From Hofstenia miamia (Eukaryota > Xenacoelomorpha > Acoela > Hofsteniidae), in assembly GCA_900660155.1 (NCBI GenBank), contig CABFPE010000125.1, positions 453,502 through 517,501 on the forward strand: DNA of 64,000 nucleotides, written 5' to 3'. The notes beneath the pieces were generated by a model. It was given only the letters and a program-made list of their open reading frames with translations. It was not told where the DNA came from and did no database searches. Both the position numbers and the translations under genes were made by a program. Below are positions 13,030-24,665 of this stretch, piece after piece (within the stretch, counting starts at the first letter, position 1; every line of letters starts with the position of its first letter).

Positions 13030-14060
13030 TAAATGTTCTTTATTTATTTAGGCAATGAATTCCAACTTTGGTTAACGATGGTAGTGAAAGATTCTTTCAG
13101 AATAATTTTATATACTTAATGCCAGTAAAATGTTTTGATCTGGAACTCTGTTTTCTGTTTATGAATAAAACCATGTATTTAAATAGTATAATAGGGTGGT
13201 AAGTTATTCTTGTTGAGTTTAAGAAGTGTCAGCATAACATTCAATATGACAAACTGTCTTGGGGAATTTTTCTTTGAAGCATTTATCAAGTTTCCTAGAA
13301 AAGCATCCTTTATATCGATAAGAAATATAATTGTATAATTTCAACGATTCATTATAAATGCATGAGAAAATTGAATTATCGCAAAAGCTTGTAATTACTT
13401 TACTATCATTGACATATTTCTATATTGATAACTAATTTTCGTACTGCTGCATTAATGTGAGATTCAACATTTAGCTTCGAGTCAAAAATTACTCCTAAGT
13501 ACTTGAAATTATTTACAGCTGCAACCTTAGCGTTATTGAGATTAAGGTTTATGGCTGAAACGTCATAATTGTATTTAGCGAGCTGTAAAATACAAAATTC
13601 AGTTTTACCTTCATTTATGAGCAACTTATGCTTTCAGAAATGCCTACATAATTTGTTGCAATTTGATACTATAGATTCAATTGTCACATGCATTGATATA
13701 TTATCTTGAACATGCAGGTATCATCGAATGATTTTACAATCAGTTGCGTGTGCATGTCGTTTACTTATATACTGAAAAGAAGTAGAATTGTTCTTTGAGG
13801 AACACTATAGTGAACAGCCAACAAACTTGAAAAATCATCGCTTATCTGTGCTCTTTGAAATCTATCCATCAAATAACTAGTTATCACATTTCTGCTCTTG
13901 TAAGAAATTCTCTTATATAATAATTTTTTATTAGTATGCTATGATTAATCGAATCAAAAGCTTTAGAAAGATCTAAATAAGCAATACCTACGAATACATT
14001 TGCGTCCAGTGATGATCTCTATTTTTCTGTTGCTATTAAAGACTTGGATCTAAATTAGAT
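13030..14060 (-). mobile_element. LINE reverse transcriptase, palm to C-terminus, decayed
   Basis: From 14000 downward the minus strand gives IAYLDLSKAFDSINHS, the catalytic RT block with its aspartate. It is followed by 'SYKSRNVITSYLMDRFQRAQI', a degraded VPQ-T segment and SFDD in place of Y-A-D-D. Then 13406-13624 encodes MLINEGKTEFCIL and NNFKYLGVIFDSKLNVESHI, the thumb. Traces of the C-terminal domain (LPPYYT) reach about 13190. Several frameshifts and stops; both ends are missing. It belongs to the CR1/L2/jockey group and may be related to the copies at 19.8-24.7 kb. Confidence 0.7.
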
Positions 14061-14639
14061 AGGAATGAAGGAATACATTAATATATAGCATAATTAGATA
14101 TTTCAATGCACTTAATTCAATAAACTATTCTATTCTATTAGTAAGGTTTATTAGTAAGGTTAAAGCAGATTTATAATTTATAATATCAGCAAATTTCAAC
14201 AAAATTATGAATGACGAAGTTCGATTGAAGTTTGTTTTCTGGAAATAAATGCTGTCCGAGCTGAACTTAGCTGCTGCATATACATGTATTTGAACATATT
14301 TTATAAACTTAGTATATAGTATATTCCTTTTGATTCAATCATAAAATTGCAAACGATTCTAAACATGAGTTCCACAAAAATGTGGCAATTTAGAAATTAC
14401 GAAATGTTTTTAAGCTTTTGTAAAAAAAATTAGTTTGCAAAAATGACAAATCACTATAATTATTGTATCAGTAACCAAAGAAATTGAGTCAAGGTACAAA
14501 CTAATTTGAAAATTTGCTATAACTACTTTAAATTGAACTAAGGCAAACATTAAAAAAATGATACATTTTAAACTGAGAGTCAAAAACTCAGAGCTTAATA
14601 TGATACAAAATGATCTCCAAAATTTCCTTAGTGCATTTC

Positions 14640-14960
14640 GATATATTTGCCAGGCAGGTTATGACAAATTTAGATGCGGTCTGTTGAAGTCAATATTATA
14701 ACCACGCAATTTGTATTCAAGTCTTTCTTTTGTATAACAATGAAACAGTTTATTAATTTCAATTTTAAATACTCTCAGGATTTTAATTTGTTTTTTAGAT
14801 TTAGGTAAATTTTCCCATATGTTTTTTGATCTGTTGAGAAATGAATTTTTCATTACTTTAATGTTATATTTATTAGGCTGAATTTTTTAGTGTTCTATGA
14901 TTACGCTTATGCAATATTTTGGTGGATGGAAAATTCGATTTGTGGTATGGAACCACATTA
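14640..14960 (-). mobile_element. LINE C-terminus, family with MKNSFLN block
   Basis: Minus-strand 14659-14853 encodes MKNSFLNRSKNIWENLPKS and ends ERLEYKLRGYNIDF. Residues before it (VPYHKSNF, NHRTLK) lie in a neighbouring frame to about 14960. The same block occurs at 19978-20307 (MKNSFLNKSINIWNNIPKS ... ERLEYKWRG) and at about 21950 (MKNSFLNTAINMWKELPK), so these are copies of one LINE family. Only the last roughly 100 codons remain. The next copy at 15756-16076 is the duplicated version. Confidence 0.65.
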
Positions 14961-15366
14961 TCAAATAAATAAACGAACGAACTTCTACAATAGGAAAAGT
15001 AAAATTTAAAGTTTTTTTGAAAAATTCATTTATAAAGTCTAAATGAATAGAAATCTGTAACAATCTTAAAAGTAAATTGGTGCATATCTGACTTCACATT
15101 TTGTTACAGGAATTGGTAAATGAGCATGGCATGAAAAGGATACAAATTTACAAGAAATGGCACAAGTGCTAGCAATAGTCTGATCTAAGCTATATTAAAT
15201 ATATCTATTTTTATGTATTATATCTTTTTAGAATTGTGTTGTTCTATACCATATTCTTTGTCTTCTTTGTTATTTAATTTTTTTCATTAATTTGTTAATG
15301 ACGCAATTATTGTATTAGTATCATTAAGTTAAATGTAATAGTTACAACGGCTACAAAAACTAAAGT

Positions 15367-15388
15367 TTTCTTCTTCGTCTTCTTCTTC
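15367..15388 (+). repeat. TTC microsatellite, LINE-type 3' tail
   Basis: An interrupted (TTC)n run lies after an AT-rich stretch resembling a LINE 3' UTR in plus orientation. The minus-strand LINE copies at 19.8 and 21.66 kb end in the same TTC repeat, so this is probably the 3' end of a plus-strand copy of that family. It is repeated at 16483-16504 by the assembly duplication. Confidence 0.4.
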
Positions 15389-15446
15389 ATTCTGCAAACT
15401 ACACACAACAATTTCTAAGGAAAATGATGTCACTACATTAGACTGG

Positions 15447-15666
15447 TGTAGCATCATCCAAATAAATCAAGCTGCGAACGTCAAATCAACAAGAGAATAA
15501 GATCGAAGAAGAATGATGATTAGAAATATTATAAAATTGTAAACTCAGTTAGATTAATTTGTATCATGCAACCAAGTAAAAATAAGTGTCAACTATAAGA
15601 GATTAGTATCTGTCGATAACAATACTTTTGGCAAAACGAAAGGGGCGAAATCGCTTCCATTATTTT
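15447..15666 (+). repeat. Partial LTR copy inside the duplicated contig end
   Basis: These are the first 220 bases of the LTR described at 16563. The copy stops at the N at 15667. It is part of the duplicated contig end, not a separate insertion. Confidence 0.75.
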
Positions 15667-15667
15667 N
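15667..15667. other. Assembly join (single N)
   Basis: A single N separates two nearly identical 1,115-base segments. It is best read as a contig junction placed without merging the overlap. Confidence 0.85.
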
Positions 15668-16782
15668 AAAAAAATGATACATTTTAAACTGAGAGTCAAA
15701 AACTCAGAGCTTAATATGATACAAAATTATCTCCAAAATTTCCTTAGTGCATTTCGATATATTTGCCAGGCAGGTTATGACAAATTTAGATGCGGTCTGT
15801 TGAAGTCAATATTATAACCACGCAATTTGTATTCAAGTCTTTCTTTTGTATAACAATGAAACAGTTTATTAATTTCAATTTTAAATACTCTCAGGATTTT
15901 AATTTGTTTTTTAGATTTAGGTAAATTTTCCCATATGTTTTTTGATCTGTTGAGAAATGAATTTTTCATTACTTTAATGTTATATTTATTAGGCTGAATT
16001 TTTTAGTGTTCTATGATTACGCTTATGCAATATTTTGGTGGATGGAAAATTCGATTTGTGGTATGGAACCACATTATCAAATAAATAAACGAACGAACTT
16101 CTACAATAGGAAAAGTAAAATTTAAAGTTTTTTTGAAAAATTCATTTATAAAGTCTAAATGAATAGAAATCTGTAACAATCTTAAAAGTAAATTGGTGCA
16201 TATCTGACTTCACATTTTGTTACAGGAATTGGTAAATGAGCATGGCATGAAAAGGATACAAATTTACAAGAAATGGCACAAGTGCTAGCAATAGTCTGAT
16301 CTAAGCTATATTAAATATATCTATTTTTATGTATTATATCTTTTTAGAATTGTGTTGTTCTATACCATATTCTTTGTCTTCTTTGTTATTTAATTTTTTT
16401 CATTAATTTGTTAATGACGCAATTATTGTATTAGTATCATTAAGTTAAATGTAATAGTTACAACGGCTACAAAAACTAAAGTTTTCTTCTTCGTCTTCTT
16501 CTTCATTCTGCAAACTACACACAACAATTTCTAAGGAAAATGATGTCACTACATTAGACTGGTGTAGCATCATCCAAATAAATCAAGCTGCGAACGTCAA
16601 ATCAACAAGAGAATAAGATCGAAGAAGAATGATGATTAGAAATATTATAAAATTGTAAACTCAGTTAGATTAATTTGTATCATGCAACCAAGTAAAAATA
16701 AGTGTCAACTATAAGAGATTAGTATCTGTCGATAACAATACTTTTGGCAAAACGAAAGGGGCGAAATCGCTTCCATTATTTT
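15668..16782. repeat. Second copy of the 1,115-bp duplication
   Basis: This repeats 14552-15666, including the LINE C-terminus (15756-16076), the TTC tail (16483-16504) and the first 220 bases of the solo LTR. Sequence continues uninterrupted beyond 16782, so this copy is the one joined to the real downstream flank. Confidence 0.85.
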
Positions 16783-17664
16783 TAGCCGCCATATTGGCAG
16801 ACGAAGAGTTCAAATTTGAAATCGACAGGTACTTTTCTAGATTTGCTATAAATAGAAATGAAACATTGTAAGCAATTGATAAAGAATTTTATTCGGAATT
16901 CTTATTTTGTTCTGCTATTACGGTTTGATTATTTAATACGATGTCAAGCTAAACGAGTGGTGTTTAGTAGTTGTCTGGATCCATCAAGATCGATTCTAGG
17001 GTCTTTGTGCCAGACTACGAAAGTGCACTTAGGTTAGGTATAGGGGTTTTTCCCTTCATTTAGTACATGTATTAAAAATAATAGATTCGAAATACGGTTG
17101 GATGACCGAAACCTAGGGATTATATCTATAATATTTTAGATCCAAATTATTGACTATAACGTGTACTGGTTAGTAAATGTAGGTTAGGAAGCTGCCAATT
17201 ATTAAACTAGTTATAAAAGCCAATATATTTCGATAATGGCTACATGTAATATTAATAAGGCAGCTAGTTACAAGTCCGGTTGCATATTCATGAAACACTT
17301 TTACAACGTAGAGACTAAGTCGAATTGTGTCTTGTCTTGAGCATACACCGAGCTAGGATAGGGTACACATAAGTTACGTCATTGAGCTGAGAGGTGGAAC
17401 TCAACCAAATGGATCCTCGTTGAGCAAGTGAAGCTGGATGTGAAGATCAGCTTCGGGCAGATGCCCATTATCAATCATTGGAGAAGATGCTGTATGGCTT
17501 CGTCACCTAAATAGTGAATAGTTAAATCTAGTTATGTTATGCTAACAGAAATATACAAAAGCTAAACAGTATCTAGTTAGTAAATCCCTACCCGCAAAAA
17601 ATACGACAGATGTTATAGAGTAACAAAAGATGAACAGTAATAATGCCTGGTAGAGGATGTTACA
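16563..17664 (+). mobile_element. Solo LTR of a Gypsy-type retroelement (fossil)
   Basis: 1,102 bases beginning TGTAGCATC and ending GATGTTACA, with the TG...CA ends of an LTR. It is about 90% similar by eye to the LTR at 49899-51029. CTGG flanks both sides (16559-16562 and 17665-17668), extendable to ACTGG if the terminal A is shared, fitting a 4-5 bp target duplication. A TATAAATAG promoter box lies near 16847. No internal coding sequence adjoins it, so it is a solo LTR. Judged by divergence it is a moderately old fossil. Confidence 0.85.
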
Positions 17665-17668
17665 CTGG

Positions 17669-18089
17669 CATTCCCCAATAGCAAAGTCATGTGGCATTTT
17701 CGTGATTTTATGTTTTTTGGTGGCAAAGTTAGGTAATTGACGTGGCATTGTAACAAAATTTAAATTTATCAAGTCATTACTTAAATTATGTGGCAAGTCG
17801 GTTACATTTTTACCAAAATGCCACCAATTATCATCAAAGGCTACTTACTACCCACATGAGAAAATCAGTTTGTTCAGATCCTAGAATTCAAAACTAAAAA
17901 CAAAGCCTAAAAATTAGTTTGCCCAATTTGGTTGTGTCAAAGCAACCCAAATGGTAAATAATCATAGGTGTTACGAAAGCTTCAGGGTGTCCCAATATAG
18001 TCTCCTCTAGCCCGTATATACTTTCCATATGTGATAGCACTAAGAATATAAATTTTAAATATGTACCAACGAGTGTTCTCATTTATAAA
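17669..18089. other. No recognisable gene; TGGCA-rich stretch
   Basis: Between 17665 and 17830 TGGCA or its complement recurs many times without a clear unit. No coding region was recognised. Confidence 0.4.
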
Positions 18090-18255
18090 TCTACTAAAAA
18101 ACATAAGTGAGTTAGTAATAATGTACACTTTCTTGAGAATGATTCTTTATGCATAGATGATTTACCATAAGAAGTAAAAACACACTGTTTTCAATTGCAT
18201 ATTTGGAAAAATGCATTGAAAGCAGAGCTAAAGAACAAAATTAAGTACTACCAAT
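18090..18255 (+). mobile_element. Possible LINE C-terminal scrap
   Basis: In plus orientation about 18150-18250 gives LCIDDLP followed by EVKTHCFQLHIWKNALKAEL. This resembles the 'WNSLP.E+......FK..LK' C-terminal block of LINE RTs. It contains stops and is short. Confidence 0.3.
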
Positions 18256-18329
18256 TGTAGGTTATATATCATCAAGCTGTGCGACAGCTACAGAATTATG
18301 TATTAGTACAATTATTGAGTCTATGGTGA

Positions 18330-18751
18330 AAAATTCAGATTGGTAGGCAAACTGATAGTCATCATTAGTCCGTTGAAACATTTGGATGGGAATTGATCAA
18401 ATAAGACGCTCAAAACACCGTGATAGGATACTTGTAGGACAGATTGGTCGAAATTTGCGGTCTACCGTAAGATCAGCTTTAGGTTTCTTTAATATAAGAT
18501 TTTCATTAAGAGTTTAACACTTTATTTCTATAGTGATTTTAAAACTATATACTAATAATATTTTTAATTAAAGTGACTTACCATTAATGTGTGAATTAAC
18601 TGAATTTTTGAAAGCTATTAAGATATATTGCTAAGAGCCTTAATTGAAATAGCCATTTTCCAAATAACATTACTTTGTTTTGTACAAATATGTTGAGAAT
18701 AAAAAATTATGCATCAATATTTAGAAGAATTAACTTGTTCTGTGTATGTAT
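18330..18751 (-). mobile_element. LINE RT fragments, MKNSFLN family
   Basis: Minus-strand 18330-18490 gives DRKFRPICPTSILSRCFERLI and then DDYQFAYQ, matching the 'NYRPISLTS..SKIFERL....QFGF' block of LINE RTs. At 18540-18751 the nucleotide sequence closely follows 20480-20660 of the better-kept copy (shared AATTAACTTGTTCT and GAGCCTTAATTGAAATA), which places it in the same family. The two parts are not contiguous in the RT, so internal sequence has been lost. It is cut at 18752 by a CAGGGGCGTCAC terminus. Confidence 0.55.
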
Positions 18752-18815
18752 CAGGGGCGTCACTAGAGCAAGAGGGCTAACGGACGTGAGCCTCCCCCAA
18801 GAAAGTCTCGTCTAC
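18752..18815. mobile_element. hAT-like terminus
   Basis: CAGGGGCGTCACTAGAGC at 18752 closely resembles the TIR of the MITE at 1877 (CAGGGGCGTACG on its right end) and interrupts LINE sequence. I found no matching inverted end (CTAGTGACGCCCCTG-like) downstream, so this is one end of a truncated element. Its length is unknown. Confidence 0.45.
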
Positions 18816-19799
18816 AGGAAAAATTTTTAATATTTACAGTTGAATTTGGCAGCCTAGAAAAAAATGTGTGTAGAGAGAATTTTCACGAGGTTTATAAATA
18901 TAATTTTTTAAATTTTCATTTAAATCAAAGGATCTTAAAACTGCTGTAATTTAGCTGCAAAAAGCATTCCATCAAGCTTCCTGTATAAGTTTAAATTCTT
19001 CACTCAATCTTCGGACAATGGAATTTTGCTACACCTTTTCTGCAATTTCAAGTCACACATAGTATGAAATCAAATAACAAAGTATTTCTGAAAGATTAAC
19101 CAGCAAATTATTTGAAAATATCTAATAAGATGAAATTAAAATGCACAAAAGTTTTCAAATCATCATTTTTAATTGTATAAGCACAAGATATGTTTATAGT
19201 ATTTATGAACAATAAGGAGGTATATTAACCCTGTAATGCATAAGCACAATAAACATATTCAAAAAGGTATTTTTTATAATTTGATATTCCATCTTTGAAT
19301 TGAGCATATAAATATTATATAAAAATGTTCATAAAATTGCTAAAACTGAATAAGCCCTTATCAAGACATTCTTGTTCAATTTCAATGGATGGGAAGCCTT
19401 TTGTAAAAATATTCTACTAGGATTGATTTACATCATCTGCATTTGAAATATTTATAAGATCCCTAAATTTATTTGCAGACTTGTCCATTAGAATTGGTTG
19501 GACAAACAAAATTTGTAATTCATTGTTTCATTGAAAAAATTTTACAAAAATTATCTAAAACATCACAGCTGTTTTTATAGTAGTTTATTAATAGTTCCTC
19601 ATGCTATTAACATAATTGCTTTGGATATATGTCTGATAATATTTTGAATGCAATGCCAAATATCATAGTAACTAATTGCAATATTCACTTTTGATCATGT
19701 AGTATTATACGTCCATAAAATAGTACGTTTTGAAAAAATTATATTTGATTGGAATACAATGTTTGGAGCAGTCGAAAAATTTAATTACACATTGACCAC
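18816..19799. other. No recognisable feature
   Basis: AT-rich, about 1 kb. It may include the interior of the hAT-like element that starts at 18752. No coding frame of note. Confidence 0.4.
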
Positions 19800-21660
19800 A
19801 AGAAGAAGAAGAAGAATAAATATCTATATTTAGAGTTGATTTGTACAATATAAAATACTGTTTACAGCTCTAAATAGCGTCAAGAAAAAAACTACACAAG
19901 TACAAAAACAAATATACACGTACACAAATGAATACTTACAAAGGCAATTATAACTAATGGCCTGGACTATGGCGAATTTATATGCGGTCAATTAAATAGT
20001 CAGTATTATAAAATTTAAAACCTCTCCATTTGTATTCAAGTCTTTCCTTTATATAACTATGAAAGTGTTTATATATTTTGTCTTTGAATACTCTTATTTT
20101 ATTGGTTTGTCTTATAGATTTGGGTATATTATTCCATATATTTATTGATTTATTGAGAAATGAATTTTTCATTATTTTCTGGTTATATTTAAGAGGTTTA
20201 ATTCTTAGTGTTCTAAAATTATGTCTAAACGATATTTTGGAGGATAAAACACTAGATTTGTTATAGGGAACAATATTATTAAATATTTTAAAGAAAGTAG
20301 TTAACACATTTTTATAAATTATTCACTGTGGATTTAGAAAAGTTTTTGTTAATTTTTATATTTCTGCATTCTTGTTATGTAAATGATTAACTGCTATTCT
20401 TGTAGCCCAATTTATTTGTACATTGATTTTATTCAAAAGTTGTTGATTTATGTCATTATATAGTATGTTTCCATAATTAAAGTGACTTAGATTATTGTAT
20501 GAATTAATTGAATCTTTGCTTTGGTTGGAAGTTGTTGAGATATATTGCTGAGAGCCTTAATTGAAATAACCATTTTCTTTATAACATTATTTATTTGCTT
20601 TGTAAAATTAAGTTGAGAATCAAAAATTATACCTAGATATTAGAAGGAATTAACTTGTTCTATGTACGTATCATTAAATTTTAATTTACATTGAGAAATG
20701 CTTGTGTTGTTATCGTTAGATTTAGGACTAATTATACAAAATTGTGTTTTAAATGGGTTTATTCCCAGCCTTAATGATGCAAAATATTGTGCAAGATAAA
20801 TGCAATTCTCTTCAAGAAGTTTAATGGCAATTTCAGGAGACTTTTGTGAACTAAATAGCATAGTATCGTCAGCATATTGTATAACATTACATGTAGTCTG
20901 ATTGCTCAAATCGTTTACATACATGTTGAATAGTAATGGTCCTAAAATTGTTCCTTGTGGAACACCATTTTTAATAAAAATCTATTCTGATAAAATTCGA
21001 TTTAGCTTAACTCTACGATTATGAAGATAACTATCTATTACGTCTACACTTTTGTTTGTAAAGCCCATAATTTTTATTTTTTTAGTTAAAATTTCGTGGT
21101 TTATAGAGTCAAACGCCTTTGATAAATCTAAACATGCAACTGCTGGAAACTCATCTAAATTGATACTATTTCTCCAATATTCTGTAGCTGTTAACAAAGC
21201 ATCATTAGTAGATATATACTTACGAAAACCATATTGATTTTGGAAATACAGATTATGTTTGCATAAATGTTTGTTAATTTGAATAAAAAAAGCCGTTCAA
21301 AAATCTTACTAATTGGTGATGTAACAGAAATAGGTCTATAGTTCAAACAATCTTTTGGGTCATCTTTTTTAAGTAATGGAGTAATATTTGCCAATTTTAA
21401 TTGGTCAGGAAAAATCGAATGTCTAATGGCTGCATTTATAATGCAACAAAGTGGTCCAGCTATTATATCTGGGGCAATTTTTAGATACCAAGATGGAATC
21501 ATAGAGGGGGAGTTAGATTTATTCTCTAAAGATTTAATAGATTTGATAATTTCTAGCTTAGTAACATATCTGAAAGCGAAAGACGGAGCTATGGGTTGCA
21601 TTTCATTGCTATCAAAAGGAGTGCTTGTAAACGCCTTCTTATTTTTCCCTGTCACAATAT
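19800..21660 (-). mobile_element. 5'-truncated LINE, CR1/L2/jockey group, best-kept copy
   Basis: About 1.85 kb on the minus strand, read from 21655 down. First come the RT N-terminal palm (EIIKSIKSLENKS, IPSWYLKIAPDIIAGPL, NYRPISVTSPISKIFERLF) and AVACLDLSKAFDSINHEIL (catalytic Asp) at about 21100. VIQYADDTMLF follows at about 20865 (intact Y-A-D-D), then the thumb, then the C-terminal block at 19978-20307 (RTLRIKPLKYNQKIMKNSFL). It ends in a (TTC)n tail (19801-19816). The endonuclease and ORF1 are absent. It is spread over four minus-strand frames, so at least three frameshifts or stops break it. A second copy of the family follows directly at 21661. Confidence 0.85.
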
Positions 21661-22850
21661 TTGTTGAAGAAAAAGAGAAGAAGAAGAAAAATCTATATTC
21701 AGAAATTGTTTTAACAATAAATAGAAATACTGATAAGAAATTCTGAAAGCGTCAAGAAAGTAATACAAAACTAAACAAAAAAAGAAAGCAACGAATCAGG
21801 ATTATAAAATTTTTTACCTCGCCATTTCAGTTTTTCATATTATAAGTGCAAAAATATTTTTTAATATCTAGTTTAAAGTTTTTTAATCTACTTATCTGTT
21901 TAATATATTTTGGTAATTCCTTCCACATATTTATAGCTGTGTTTAGAAATGAATTTTTCATTATTCGCTTTTTATACCTAATAGGTTCAATTATGTGTGT
22001 TCTTTTATTGACTAATTTTGCAGCAAGAAATTCATTTTTGGAATATGGGAAAGTACTGTTTACTATTTTGAAGAACGTCGTTAAGACATTTACATGAATG
22101 TAACATTGCGGATGTAGAAATAATTTTGAAATTTTTCTATATTCATTATTTTTATTAAAGCTATGATTATTTACTGCTACTTTGATATCCCATTTAGTTG
22201 CACTTGGAATTTCCTGAGAAATTTTTGGTTTATATCTGTGTAGCGTATATTGGCATAGTTAAAATGACTTAATATTAGAGCATATATTAATTGAATTTTT
22301 GCTTTAGTTGGAAGTTTTTGAGAAATTAAGTTAATTGCTTTAATCGATATGGCCATTTTTCTAATAACATGATTTAGTTGCTCTTCAAAATTTAGATGTA
22401 TGTCAAAAATTATTCCGAGGTACTTAAAAGACTTAACCTGTTTTATTTGAATGCCGTTGAAATTAAGTTTGTATTTTGAAGTATCAGTAGATTTAGTTTT
22501 TGATTTAACAATACAGAATTGAGTTTTTAGTGGATTTACTCTTAGTTTTATAGAAGCAAAATATTTAGCAAGAGAAGCACAGTTTGTTTCGAGAGTTTGA
22601 ACCGCTTTTTCGGGAAATTTATTAGAATGAAATAATATTGTGTCATTTGCATATTGTATAACGTCACATGTTACTTGCTCGGAAAAATCATTTATGTAAA
22701 TATTAAATAATAAGGGACCCAAAATTGTACCCTGAGGAACCCCATTTTTAGTGCATACCCAATCTGAAAAAGATTCATTAATTTTAACTCTTTGCATGCG
22801 ATTGTATAAGTAACTGGAGATAAGACCTATGCTGTCATTAGAAGGAACTC
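21661..22850 (-). mobile_element. Second LINE copy of the same family, head to tail
   Basis: Minus-strand 22177-22797 is one continuous 206-residue RT piece: VPQGTILGPLLFNIYINDF, then IQYANDTILF, then the thumb KSFKYLGIIFDIHLNFEEQL. The catalytic Y-A-D-D reads Y-A-N-D, so the first catalytic aspartate is replaced and this copy could not be active. The C-terminus (MKNSFLNTAINMWKELPKYI) lies at 21846-22097, and the 3' end is a (TTC)n run at about 21665-21690. At 22850 the match stops abruptly. The next N-terminal piece of the same family is found 1.6 kb away at 24490. Confidence 0.82.
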
Positions 22851-24489
22851 TCTAATTAGCACAAGGGATGGAAGATTCTTGTGATAATACAATGAATTGA
22901 TCACACTTCCGCTGGTCTCCCACCAACATAGCACCGAATTCTGCCAAACTCCCAATAGAACACACATGAACATAAAACATGAATTGCTGTATAACGAATT
23001 TTATACTATATTTTCTGATAACGAAGATTTCGTTCAGATGTCTAAAATGCACGTATTTGAGGTAACCAAAACTCGTAAGTCCAGCTTAATTAAACACTAT
23101 TTTAGGAGCTGTTTCTGAAGCTTTTATGGTTAAATAACATCATGCTTGCTACTTCTCTAAGTTTTTGGGAAGGGGAATTCTTCCAATATCCCCCCAGACA
23201 TACTCATTGTATGGAAGTGCTAAAAAATATTTTCATGGCGGCTCAGCACTGCTTGTCTCAATTGTTTCTGATGACATTAAGAATTTTTTTCTATTGATGA
23301 TTTTCAAAATTTGTAAAACCTAGACAAAAAAGTATTGCATAGCAGTTTTAAATTTTTGTTCCTCTATTTTAAAAACCTGTCACACTCCCAGTTCAAAAAT
23401 TCCTCTCGATCCTGCGTGCGAGAATGTTCCCAAACGACTAACAGGGGAGCATAATTTAAAACTTAAACTAATTGGAAACAAACAGGGAGATTAACAGAGG
23501 TTTTTGCCATTGAGACTGATGTTGATCGGCTATAGGAACTCGTATTTTAGTCTAATTCTAGTCAAGAACTTCTAGTGAAAACAATGCATTTGTCTTGTAA
23601 TAATAATTTTGCCTTTTCTGCGTTTTCCTTGAAATTCTGCATTTTTTGGTTTTACTTGCGAAATCAAGCCATAATTTAGTGATGCATAGAAAATATGTGT
23701 ATTATACTTAAATAAATGTCATGCATGTTGCATAGAAAATTTCGAATAATTAACTCAAATTAGATTTGAATTCAATTGGATTGGAAATCTGGCCAATGGA
23801 CAAGCATGTTTATTTGCGTACATTTTTGCATCTACAGCTCATTTGCAATAGAATTCATTAAAAATAATTGTAAGCAATTTATATTGATTTGACATACAGT
23901 ATATAGGGTCACTTTTTTAAAAATATGGCCATTTTCATTATGATACCGCACTGCCGCGTTGCAAATTTGCTACTTTACTTCATTTAATAAATTTAGCAGT
24001 TAGCAAGAGCAAAATCATTGTATTGTTGACTTTACAGATCTCTGAGTATGGAAGTAATTTTTTCTGTCCCTTCTAATTTGAGATATAGTAAAATATTTCC
24101 AAAAATGTCGATTTTTGAATTTTTTGAAAAAATATAAATCTATTAATAGCCGTCAAAAATCATATTTCAATTTTGAAGTTCAGTACATCATAAATTATGT
24201 GTTTAGTACGCAATAGGGGCAAGTAGGGAAAGAAAAATATTACATCCGACGGCAAGATCAAGTAATTTAAAAATTATTGAGAGTATTTTTATAAAATCCT
24301 TGCAACAAAGTTTGAACACAAAAGAAGACTATATTTATAAATTTAACTTCCCACTTTTTAAAATTTAAAAAATTATAATCATTGTAAAACCTAGTAAATT
24401 TAGAGGGAATAATTTGTAAAACTGACGATGACTTTGTATGTCGAAATATATCTGCATGTTCTTATTAAGTTTACAATGTCATGGTCGAT
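22851..24489. other. Unrecognised sequence separating two LINE parts
   Basis: About 1.64 kb between LINE pieces that are nearly neighbours in the RT. No coding region, TIR or target duplication was recognised. It may be an unknown insertion or the result of rearrangement. Confidence 0.4.
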
Positions 24490-24665
24490 AAAAATAGTCA
24501 ACAGCTTTTGATAGATCTAAACATGCAACTGCTGCAAACTCATCAATCTTTATGGTATTTCTCAAATTTTAGGTAGCTGTTAAAACAAAAAAGCATCGTT
24601 AGTAGATATATACTTACGAAAACCATATTGATTTAAAGAATACAGGCTATGTTTACATAATTGAC
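24490..24665 (-). mobile_element. LINE RT scrap, same family
   Basis: Minus-strand sequence gives NQYGFRKYISTNDAFLF and FAAVACLDLSKA, almost identical to 21100-21240 (NQYGFRKYISTNDALL, FPAVACLDLSKAFD). Nucleotide identity is high (for example TTAGTAGATATATACTTACG in both). It could be the missing upstream part of the copy at 21661-22850. Frameshifted. Confidence 0.65.

Larger units (their letters stand above)
14552..15666. repeat. First copy of a 1,115-bp duplication ending at an N
   Basis: This segment recurs at 15668-16782 with an offset of exactly 1116 bases; the one difference I noticed is near 14612. The first copy ends on the base before the single N at 15667 and the second starts on the base after it. 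That is what two overlapping contigs joined end to end would produce. It should be treated as one locus. Confidence 0.85.
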
